From: Undaria pinnatifida
Taxonomy: Eukaryota; Sar; Phaeophyceae; Laminariales; Alariaceae
NCBI GenBank assembly: GCA_012845835.1
Contig: JABAKD010000010.1
Location: forward strand, 8,675,599 to 8,739,598
Reading direction: 5' to 3'
DNA: 64,000 bases
The position numbers and the translations under genes are program-made. Shown here in pieces: positions 44,908 to 56,900 of this stretch. The number at the start of each line of letters is the position of its first letter. The stretch's first letter is position 1. The notes beneath the pieces were generated by a model that searched no databases, was not told the DNA's origin, and saw only the letters and a program-made list of their open reading frames with translations.

Positions 44908-47900
44908 ATCCTCCGGCGGATGGGGAAAAATAAAGCTTTAGCTCACCACACTTCCGCGTATTTTCATACGCGTCGTGTGTCGATTTAACTCAGTTGCTTT
45001 CGCAGCCCAACGCTAGCTGGCGCACCCTTCGAGTCCCATTGTAGGTATAGCGTAAGCTGTCCCTATCATTGGTCCTCGTTACAACCCCGGCAGCGCAAGC
45101 TGCCGTTGTATACGGGTGCGTGTGTATGTCGACCCGGCCTGTCCCCTGAGGGTCAGGTTCGGTGGAGATAGCCACCCGGAATGTCATCTTTCCGGGTAGT
45201 GTGGGACTTGCGCAAGCTCACCCACTAACAAAACCCCTGGCCATGGGAGATAGCCTTCCGCCGGACTCGGTCCAGTTACGGTCCACCCTACCCATTCGGG
45301 CGTTGGTCCTCGGATGTATGATACATACTGCTTGCTGTGTTTAGGGTTCGGTTTGTGTGACTGACAAAACATGACGACGTCCTAATTAACCCCTCTGGGA
45401 CTAGGCTCTTCGCAGCCCGCTATTATTAGTCGAGCAGCCCGCGCGTGCGCCGAGACCTTGGTCACAAAAAAGTTGGGTCAGCACAGCAGACGCAGCGCGT
45501 TTCTTCACCCAAGAAAAGACTTATTGTGTAGAAGTGCAGCCCTCGGGTAAACTCGCACCGCGGCCGTGTCGCCTCCCGGTAACACGCTGGGGACGTCTGC
45601 CCTTTTACTGTTGATAGAAGGTCCCTCGGCCCTCAGAATATCACCGCTATTGTTCGCTCGAGGCAATTTTGACCCTGGTCGGGTGATCCCACGCCCTGAG
45701 AGCAGTCAAAATTCAGTATGTAAAAATGATCACGAAAAATGATCACCAAATCAGCGTCGAAGTGCCTCGCGGGAATAGCGTTCTTGTGTACTTCTCTGAA
45801 AACTCCCCAGACAGCCGCGGGCTTGGGAAGGCGTAAGATCTCACAGCTGAGGACCCCAGGCGGCGTGCAGGCTTCATGCGCCTACCGGCGTACCCCTGTA
45901 GGCCGAGTCCAGGGGTGATGCCAGGTGTGCGTGTGTGCGTGCGTGGCTGTGCTATACAACGCCCTGCGTTCAAGTTCGGGGATGTCTTTTTTCATCCCCG
46001 GGCTGAACAGACCGGTCTGTCAGGTGAAAAGTACGAGAATTGATCATTTTTTATGATCACGAAGACCTCCTTGGAGTCACAAAAAAGGGTTAGTGCATAA
46101 TACGATTTTCGGATTAACCCTGAATGAATACAGAGCTCCCCGGATATTGTAACGAAAGTATACCCGTACCCCGGGTATTGTGCCACAGTCTTACAGGGAT
46201 CACAGAAGTTCCGGGTAAGGGTATGAGGATCTTACAGAACTTACAGAAGTTCCGGGTACGGTTACGGATGTCCTACGGAACTTACAGAAGTTCCGGATAT
46301 TGTGGCACAGACGTACAGAACTCACAGAAGTTCCGAGCGGGTACAAACCATGCTGTACCCGTACCCCGGGTTTTGTGGCCACGAGCGTGCAGAACTTCCA
46401 GAAGTTCCGGGTACATGTATGAATGTCGTACAGAAATTCCAGAATTTCCAGATACGGGTATGAATGCCCTACAGAACTTACGAAATTCTTTGTAGGGTAA
46501 TACCCGGGGTAAATACCCCAGGAATACCCGGCATAAAAATCCCGGGTATAGGCACTTGTTGAGGTTAACGATTTATCGCTTGGGTGATGGTTGTCGATAG
46601 CCCTCAAAGCTACGACGGGTTGCCTCGGGAGCTGGCCCACAGTGAGAACACACGCCATGCAAGTTGGAAAATCCTCTACTTCAAATCGAACTCCACCCCC
46701 GAGGCCGTGTATTTACCTGGGTATTACCCGTACCCGGAACTTCGGTAAGTTCTATATGCCGGTGCCACAAATACCCGTGGTACGGGTACAGTATTGTTAT
46801 ACCTGCCCGCAACTTCTGTAAGTTCTGTACGCCCGTGCCACAATACCCGGAACTTCTGGAAGTTCTGTAAGATTTTCATACCCGTCCCGGCATTTCTGGA
46901 AGTTCTGCAAGACTTTCATAGCAGTACCAGGAATTTATGTGAGTTCTGTACGACCCGTGCCACAATACCCAGGGTACGGGTACAGCATGTTTTGTACCCG
47001 CCCAAAACTACTGAGTTAAGTACGCTCGTTCCACATTACCCGGAACTTGTGTGACTTCTGTAACACTTCCATACCCGTACCCGAAACTTCTGAAAGTTCT
47101 ATAAGACTCCCGTACCCTTACCCGGAACCCACAAACCCTACAGAACATAACCTTGTAAAATTCCTTCTTGGTCGATCTCACAGTAGAAGTGTATTCTTCA
47201 TTTTTCTGAATATGTCATAAGTACAGCCAGTATTACAACATATGATGTGTATTGGTGTTTACGTAGCTGTAGACTAATGCATGACCACGGACTTGATTAT
47301 GCGAGTTAATGTGGGAACAACAACTACTAACTTGGAAATACGAGGAGGCCACCGGATAGAGAAAAACCGACTGACCGTGGATTTTGGTAACCCAGCAGGC
47401 GTTAACAATTAGTCGGTTAACAACGTCTACAATCACGTTCTTGTGGTGTTGTTTTTTTGTCTTGTGTCGTGGCAGTAAGTTTGCAGCAATGCACCACGTG
47501 AAAATTAACGTGATAGGGTGAACGTTTGGCTCAAGCGGCAACAAACAGAACCAAATACACACTTGGGTACTTCGGGAGTACCTAACAAGGTTCAATCGAG
47601 GAACAATAAAAAAAAACGCCATGGCTTGGAGACTGAAACCTGCCAAACGACACACGGTTTAATCGTTGTTTCGATTTTGGGCTCAACCGTAACGCCTGCT
47701 CCCTCTTGTATCCTGTTTATTTTTTCGAAAATGAAATATGTTTCGAAAATGATACTATCCGGTGCCCACCTACTTGTAAAACAGCTTTCTTGTAAAACAG
47801 GATCAAACCAAGATTTTCCGTATATGTGAAACACTTTTGGTCGATTTCAAAATCCAATTCGTATCGTGTACGAGTATCAAGCTCGAGGCGTGTACCCGAG

Positions 47901-50900
47901 GGTAGATCGTAGAACCCACGGGTTATAAAGTCTACCAGGTAGTTTATGTCACCAGAGGGTAACAAGCGCAGCAGGTACGCATGGTATGCAGCAGTTTTAT
48001 ACTATAGTCTTCGTTCCCCTTGCCGCCTCGGTAAGACATGCTACGAGGCATGCCCTAGCAGGCTTATAGCGAGTGGGGCGGGTCTTTCTGGCTGGTGTAA
48101 GGCCGTACTCACCCTCAAGGTGTGATACCTTCTCGCTGCTGCGTGTGGCCGCTAGGCTTAGCCGTGGCGGTAGAGTTGGGTCGTACGTGGTGTGTCAGGC
48201 ATGGTCACCTATGATTCGCGCGTCTTTTTAGGCAGCAGCGGCGGAGCAGCAATGCTTAATCGGGATGCTCGTGCGTGGAGGCAGGCGCCACCACGAGCCA
48301 CACTACAGCGCAGTCTCGGTTTGCATGAAGGGAACTGCGCCGGCAGGAGGCTGGATTCGACGACGAAGGAGGAGGGCGACTGAGCGTCGGCGGGCGGGAA
48401 AGAGACGGATTGAACTCTCCTGAACGATAATTTTTGTTTTTTTTTCAGATAGGCACCGCAAGCTGCGAGGAGCAATTTTGTTGTTTGGGACGGGGGAGAA
48501 GGGGAACCGACTGAAATTGAGTGTCAACGAGAGCAAGTGCGAAGTAGCGGGCCGAGTGAGCTTAGGCGACGAGGCGGCCATGGAGAACCACAGCAGGGGG
48601 ATGGCACACGGAGACCCCCAACCCGCACGCACACCATCATCACGAGAGCAGCGATCGTCTTTCTGGATTTTTTACGAGACAGTAGTACAACAAGTTACTT
48701 TGGTCACTGATTTTTGTAGAGTTGGTAGAGTTGTATGCCCTTCATGGGGAACGATCCCCCGCAATTTTCAGGCACGGGCGTCGTAGCTGCGCTGCAACCT
48801 GTCAGATAACTCGGGAAGACGTGGCGATCATTGATATTTGTATGTTGGTTTTTGGTTCGTTTGCTCTTGTTTCACTGCATGCCCGCGTCGTCACTCTGAC
48901 AGCACTCCAGACAGCAGGCGCGTTCGTCTGTGCTCACGATTACCGTGCGGTTCGTACGGTGCACGCAGCCCAACCGCTGTAGTTTGTAGCCGCGAGTTGG
49001 GTAGTTGTGAGAACGGGGGTTGTTCTATATTGTAAATTCGTAGTTGAGTGGATACCCGCGGCCATGTGAGTTCAGTTTGCACATTGGACCATTTCACTTG
49101 CGCGCCTTCTTCGTATCGTGCGTTTTTGGATGGGAAAGCATAGTATTTCCCGGACAAAGTTTGATTTCAAATGGGTTTTCGGATCTTCTTAGGGCTCCAG
49201 CACCTTTGTGTAACCACGGACTCTAGATTTTTGACAAGAGTTGATATGAGACAACAACTATATCCGGGAACACACAGGTATCTACAGGTGCACTCAACAG
49301 CACGAAGCAGGCTGACGTTTGCCATGTTCAAGCGACGACCCCGAAGAAAGAGAGAACCCTACGATACAACGCCCAAATTTAATTCAAGACGTTCATTATT
49401 TTCCGACTTTGCAGACGATATACTTGGTATAACACCAGCACACTGAACGTTCATTTTTCTAAATATATACCAGGTACCAGGTACAGTATACTGTACAAAC
49501 CCACCTAGTCTGCCGTTATATCATAGGTTTTTGATAGCAAATGCTGCGTAGTCGTCCCTCGAAATGATTCTCGACGGACATTTGTTGGTTATCTCCACGG
49601 CGGTGGTGCCGGCCGCTCTCTCCACCCCCGCCACCCCGCCCAGGGTGCACGCCGACCCCCCGTCCTTGAGCTGGAAGGGTTTTCTTTTCGCCCACTCTGT
49701 GCAATACCAGGGTATACCACGTTGCTATGCCATAACTCCCGACCGGGTGATCAACTGCTGTCAGCTCTGTTATCATACCGGGCCCCTTATCCCTTATACG
49801 ATGGCACTCATCATGTATGTGTAGTTTGTGTCGTGCGCCGGGGGGCGGGGGGGGGGGGGGGGGGGGGGTCACAACGATGAAGAGTTAGAGCCGTGGGTTG
49901 TGTGGAGGTGTTGGCTGACGTTGCATTTTGTGACATCAAACGCTGAGCTAGGCCAGACATGTCAAAATTATCGATTCGCAGTTGAGATTTTGGCGGGAAC
50001 AGAATACGTAGCGAACGGAACAATGAACAGCCGAGAGGAGCGCGGGGAGGGGCTCTGCCGCGTCTGTCAGAGCTGCACGTCATTTATAAGTACAAGCATA
50101 CGCTTAGCGCCGAGGGGAAGTGGAGGCGAGAGCAAAGGCGGGACGGCGAAGCGTCCAACCGACATCTACACACCCAGTGCTCGTGCTGATTCTGTATCCT
50201 AGAGAGATATTACCTCTGCGACCACAAACTGCGGGACAGAGAAAATACATCGAATGCCTAATGTAGTATTTATATAGATACGAAAAGCAAAACATACACT
50301 TACTGCTGCTATACGTAGACTAAGCAAATTGCAGGAAAGTAAGTAAATAAGCATGTACACCAGGTTAAAATAAACCATCAAATTAAAGAAAGATCAACAA
50401 CAGGAGATGCGGCAGCGCAGTAGCACGGGTTTCCAATGAAACTTGGAACCTTGCCGCATGTACGACAGCTTCTTGCTCTCTTGTCCATACCGCTAGCATC
50501 GCTTCCCTTCCTCCAAGGACTGGAAAAAGACCTACGGGGAAGAGGAAAAGGAACCTAAAAGGCAACCACAAACAACAGACAATTGGGCAACCAACATCAA
50601 TTTCGATGCAGCCGCAGGATTAGCATCGGGTCCACTGGAACCGTCTTACACGGTCCGCCATATGTCTCTTACTGTCGCCTACAGCGGTGTCCCTACTGTT
50701 GCCCCTCCATCGCCTATCCCTTCGACGCCATCGTCCATCGTGTTCTCTGATGCATGGCGCAGCCTGATCATCTCAGCCTCCGTCCTAGGCCACCTGTGCA
50801 TGAACCGTCTGAGTGTTTCGAGGACCCCCCCATACCGCTTGCCCCCCGTCTTTACTCCCGTGGTCCATCGCACGGTCTCCACTCCGAACATGAAGAGGGA

Positions 50901-53900
50901 TTTTCCGTGGAGCCCTCGGTGGCTTTAAAGACTTGGAGGCCGTGCACTAGACGACGGTTCGATGCCATCTGCTTCTTGTTTTTTTGTTTTAATGGGCTGC
51001 CGACGGAGATAAAACCGGGGGAAATTACTTGCATTGGTGTGCGTCGGACATGCCGAATTAGCGGTATACCTGGTAAGTAATATCCCGTATACGAAAACAC
51101 AAGGGATTGGCCAAGCAACAGTTTTGACATGAACACCGATGGACTGAGGGACAGCGCTACCAGAGGACTCCACGGACACGCCAGACTGCCTATGCTGTTT
51201 CCAAGCACCCTCCCTCCCTCCCTCCCTCCCTACCGGCGACACCTCTGGGTTCCTAGACGAAGGTCTGCGGGATGGGCAGGATGAGCCACGGCTAGCAGGC
51301 CGACCCGAAGTTATCTTTGATGGCTAAAATGAAAAAATAAAGTGAAAGAGTCGGGAAAAAAACAAGGCCAGAAAAAACAACGAAGCGTCTTGTGGAGCAC
51401 ACCAGCCGATATCTTGGCCTAGCTTCGAAATCTGGTTGAAACATAGTTGACTTTGGCCACTAATTAAAACACTGCTCAAACGCTAACCCCGAACGCCTTG
51501 ACATTGATCGGGAAAAGTATGTCATGAAGAGGTGGTATGTGCTATCGACCGTTTTGTCCAAGCTGACCCTAGCGGTATATACTGCTCGTCCTGGAGGAAA
51601 CTGCCAGCTCGAAACTGCTGGAGTCAAGCTCTACCATAAGAGCTCTTCTCGTGTATACCTGGTGGCGCTTCTACAGCTTAAGCTTTGAAGCTGCTTCAAA
51701 CGATACTCCAGGCCTGAGAAAAAAAGAACAAATACAAGAGAGATCTAGTCGTAGCTTCGACAAAGTGGTTGCAGTTTATGAACCCTACAGCTATCTCGGC
51801 CTTGACCACCTTGGAGATTGATCGCAAGGAAGGTTTTATGAAGAGAGTTGGGGTGTTTTATGAACCTTTTTATCGAGGCTGGGCCAAATCGTAAACACTG
51901 GTCTTGCTGGAGGAAGCCGGAGTCAAGCTCCAGCATACCAGCATACCTGGTAGCTTCTGTGTGTTGTTGACATTAAACAATTATTTCCGCCCATCTACAT
52001 CCAGCACAACCAGCATCCGTGCCAATGCCTCCTCCTAGTAAGACATCTACAGCTGCTATATGCCCGTAGTTTAGGAACGTATGAGAGTCGTAGCTCGTAG
52101 CAGCACGGCAACACGGCGACAATTCTAATTCGGTACTTTGTACGTACATATATACTTCTGTAAAACAAAAAATAAAAGTCCTTGGGGAGGCCATGGGCCT
52201 GCGAAAACAACCCAACCATGCGACCAACCGGAAGAAGGCCCCCTGCTGACTTCGGGAGTGTAATTGCGATCAGCCCGTTTTTCTTCAAGACATACCAAGG
52301 CATGCTGATACACGCCTTTTCGAGATTCGGGAGGCGTTTACACGCAGCTCATTACTTGGTTTTCAGGCGTATATTCACGCATATATCGCATTTCTTTCGT
52401 CCGGCGGCCCTCTGGGGGCCCTCTCGGCGGGCTTGCCCACCTGCGGCGCGCGGCAGACACCGAAGCACTAATTTATGCCCTGGTCAGTAGTAGGGCACTG
52501 CTGTGATACAGGCTAGGGCTCTGCTCCTGACATTTCTGGCTCTTCGCAGAGTAGTGCTCTAGAGTACAGGAATACGGCGGTGTGTTTACTTCAGCGGGCT
52601 CTGTCACATGCAGTTCGAATCATGTTCTACTTCGAAACACACAAAGTGTGCGTGCGCCAGTCTGCCCTGCTGTAATATCCATATATTCACCGAGTTGAAT
52701 ACTAGTTCTGCTGAGTTTTGCACCATCTTTCTCCGAGCCCAAGTCTTTCCCTCTTTGCATCACTCTGGCACGTGTTGGGTCAGTAGCACACGGTGCTGTA
52801 CACATAAATAGAGTATGCTCTCAAGAGGGCGGTGGCTCCCCAATTTAGGTAATATCAAGACCTGAATAGGGCGGTAACCCGCCCTATATACCGAATAAGG
52901 CGTGTTTTTGATATAACGCGGGTCAAAAATCACCCGACACTTTTTCTTCTTTTTTTGTTTCTTCATCCCATTTATTGTCCTCGCACTACTCGCGCCCTCT
53001 CTCCCAGTAGTGGCTCAGATCCGGGGTCACATAGCAGACCCTCCTCCCCCCTCCCCACTACGGTGCGTGCCTTCATTTCATCGCGAGAAGAATTCAGCAT
53101 GTTCTTCCCTCGTCGATTTTGCGTCGAACTATACCTACCCACGCTGCTAGGCGCTCTCAGCAGTCAGTTGACCATTTTTTTTGCATTTTTGCAAATAAAG
53201 TCAAAATCTCGCCACGCACGGGGAATCGAACTGAAGGACCAACGATAGTAATAGTAGTATCGAGGGTAACCACTAGACCACCGGGGCGACCGGCTAGTTC
53301 GCCTTATATACGCCCCACTAATAATGTAACATTAATCTCGGTCGGCGGCCGTAGACCCGGCTTCGGCCAGCTCGAAAGGGGTCACTATTTTCTCCCTTCG
53401 TGTGGCGTAGAAATTCGGATTCGCTCGCTCGCAGATAATTATTTTGCGGGAATGAAGCCTCAAGGCAGACACAATCCCCACCACCCGTGCCCACGTGCCC
53501 CGCGCTAGTCCTGGGCTCCAAAGAGGTTTATTCAGGTACGACGGGGTTTATGTCAAAGATATCGATTGACGGCATTCTTGACTTTTGACGGACAACCGTC
53601 AAGGACCGCTTCAAACTAAAACCAGTATATGACGTCTAACGAGCCTTGACGTGAAAAACTAGACGGTCAACCGACATCTTTGGTTCAAATATATATATGC
53701 AAGTACAGCAGGAACCATAACCAGGCTATTAAATTATCGTCTTGTACGTACTCGTATGTACGTATCAGGTCTTGAGTATTGGCGCAGGAGTGTAGGAAAA
53801 ATGTAGGGATGATTCCTGGAGGGGAATCCCATGAAGTTTTGCGCGTCAATGATGCAGTTTCGTGTCGGAAGACCGTATCTAACAAATTTAAAGTGATACG

Positions 53901-56900
53901 TACGTACATGCGCGGGGAACGTTCCCTTTGCCGAAGTACAACTGGTCATCACACCCTAGGAGTGCAGCAGGTTCTAAAAAGTTTCTGAGCTCCTAACGTG
54001 AGGAGCTCAACATCTTACCCACCCGAAACATACCTTCCAAGACATTCGTTCGCGCAACCCGACCAGCATTTCTATGCGCTACGTCTTAACAGCAGTGCTA
54101 TTACTAGTATATAACATAATTTTTCGGAACTATTATACTAACGGATAGTTCCCGACTTGAGGAGCTCAACCGATCACATAGGTCAGAAATGTTTGGTTCA
54201 AAAAGTGCAACCCTTCCCACCGTGGTCGATGACTCCAACGTCGCATGTTACAAAGCACGAAAGCTGGTCTGGGTTGGATTCTTATTTCGGAATGTGCTAC
54301 GTCAGTGTACGAAACCCTGGGTTTCTTATTTTTCTCTCACTCTCAGCCTGCGCAAATGCTCGTACTCGCTTCCTTAGGTGTTCTGCGTGCTCTGTCTTCT
54401 ACCGATTTGTCCGTTCGACCCGCAGCAGAGTACGGGTACCCGATAGTACTACAGCAGCATTCGTGTATGCACCGTATGTACACTGGGCGATAATGGCTAT
54501 GAATAGTGTTTTTTAGTGTTTTTTCTATCGCCAACGCGCACGCACGCCTCTCTCGATGCTATTACAAGTTGTAAGGCTTGGTTGGGGTAGGCAATACGGT
54601 TAACCTTTTACCAGTGGTCAAGAAGACTATTAGTAATACCCTCTATTTCCTCAACAAGCGGCGTCGTCGGTAGGACCTTATTTATCGTGACCGCAGCTCC
54701 GTACAGCAGTGAAGACTAAACTGCAGGCTCGGGTTGAGTTGTGGATGGAAAACAAATGGCGATACAGGGCTTCCTTGCCATGGTCGAAGGCACGACGGCA
54801 TGCATGTACAACAGTCAACCCGTACTGGATGCTGGCGTAGAAATCGGTTTCGAAATCACAGTGTTTACGGTGGTGCTCTACTCATTTGTGTAGAAATACC
54901 TGGTTCGTCTCGTAAATGTCGCATACAATGCATGTACCTCCACCCGCTGTCGGCACAGAGTGCCTGGCTGTCACGCAGATCAGTCGCGTAGAAAACTCTA
55001 GAAACATTACCGTTGAAGATAATCGATACAAGTTAGGCGCACGACGTCCGCACCCTCGCGCTCTCCCCTCACCGCCGACACAAACCGGCAGGTATGCCCA
55101 ACGTAAAAATGGGTGAGTCGTTATTGAACCACACCATACCATGGAACCCCACCCCCTTCTCCCCACGGACTCCCGCAAAAAGAAAGAGGATCGAACTGTA
55201 ATTTGGTTGCGCACATGTGCCTCATTTTTAGGGGACAGGATGCGGACATACTCACCCCAAGGACATACATGCAATGCTAAACCGACCATGCCTTCAAGAC
55301 ACACACGCTCCTCGAAAATGCGGCGAGGGGAACCAACGTTCACCGGAGGTGTGCTTTTGATGCACACACTCCGCAGAAGAACAACAACCTCCCGCCCCCC
55401 CCTCCAAGGACACGAAATGGTGATCATGTTGACTTTACTTGTGTCACGGGGTACCTCGAGCAGGGAAAACATGTTGTGCACTCGAAAAACCCGGCTGAGG
55501 TACTCCTCAATCGAAATACAGCAATGGAAGACGCACGTTTTCAAGAGGTACGCGCGAGGCTGAGTAAGTCTGCCGAGCCATGTTTCCGTCGGGATTCTAA
55601 CGAAACTCCAACTGTAAGTACGACACCCCCCCCCCCGGTAAACAAAGCAAGAAACAAAACAAAATATCTCCCTCGTGAATGAACACGCAAACAATCGTCA
55701 CGCGGCTTAGTTTGCTCGTGGGGTTGACCCAGCAGACATAACGCCCGACGATATATTGGACACTCACAGCGACGTTCATTCCATACGTGAACAACGAAAT
55801 CAATTCGTATGTTATTGGAGGCGAACGGCGGGTACCCGCATTTTTTCTTCGAGCAAAACACACCGCGCCAACACAACCAAACACTTCATCATACACGACG
55901 CGTTGTTTGGTGTGTGTTGGGGCTTTCGAAAAATACCAACAGCAGTAGTATGCATATCAGCGAAAGTTACCCCACCCCCCCGCCCGCGCTAGTCCTTAGA
56001 CGGCCAGTACAAACGCATCCTACGCCCTGCTCAGGCTAATTTGCTATGAAGACAAGCCACATGCCAGCATTAGTATTAGCTGAAGACCCCCTCTACCCAG
56101 TCGGGGACCGGATCATCTCCGAGGAAAACCGCAGGGCAGGCCTCGGTGAAGCAGTCGTGGCGCTTGAGTTGATCACCTGCCCCCTTGCAGTTGAGAACCT
56201 TGGAGGCATCGTATAATGCCTGCGAGTAAAGGCAAGCGCACGAGGAAAAACGATAAAACACAGATCAACAGGGGGACGATTGCAGCGAGTGTAAGATAAA
56301 TGAGAACACGCGACAAAAATGTTTTAAAACGCGGCATAAAATGGCGTCATCATCACCACTCTCGAGGATGATCAACATTTCAAAGAAAAACGTTTTCGCT
56401 GGATGCCTTCGCTTTGCTCCCGATCGAGGCTTGTTGTGGAACATACGCTACGTTTTTACATCGATCATCTTTGAAAGTCGTACAATTATCTATGAGCGAC
56501 GAGGCCTATCGACTGAAAAATGGCGCCAGCCCGGGCGACGTAGCGTCACAAAGAGGTTCGGTACGCGTGACGACGAGCCACACGCAACAGGACGAATTAG
56601 GATCGATTGAGCAAGCTGCCGATGGCGCGGTCGACGACAAAGATCACAGATTTTCGCTACCTCTGAATATATATATACTAGGTGATGCACAATTGACAAT
56701 GCGACACAGCCAGCAAACGTTGCATTGCTGTCACTTCTGAATGGTACATGACGGGACAGCAGTTGACGATACAGTATATATATGTAATATGTATCACTGC
56801 TTTCTCCAACATGCATGCGATGACACCGGGAAACAGGGGGCGTCAACGGTGCAACGGGCTGCAGCAGTACGCTGGTGGTTGATAAGGTCGAACCCGACCT

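Noticed and set aside
50679-51242. Coding-like frames on both strands
   Set aside because: Both strands are open, splice sites are absent and no motif is visible.
54882-55694. 270-codon minus-strand open frame
   Set aside because: No motif, no splice logic, mixed composition; it overlaps a better plus-strand exon candidate at 55405-55615.
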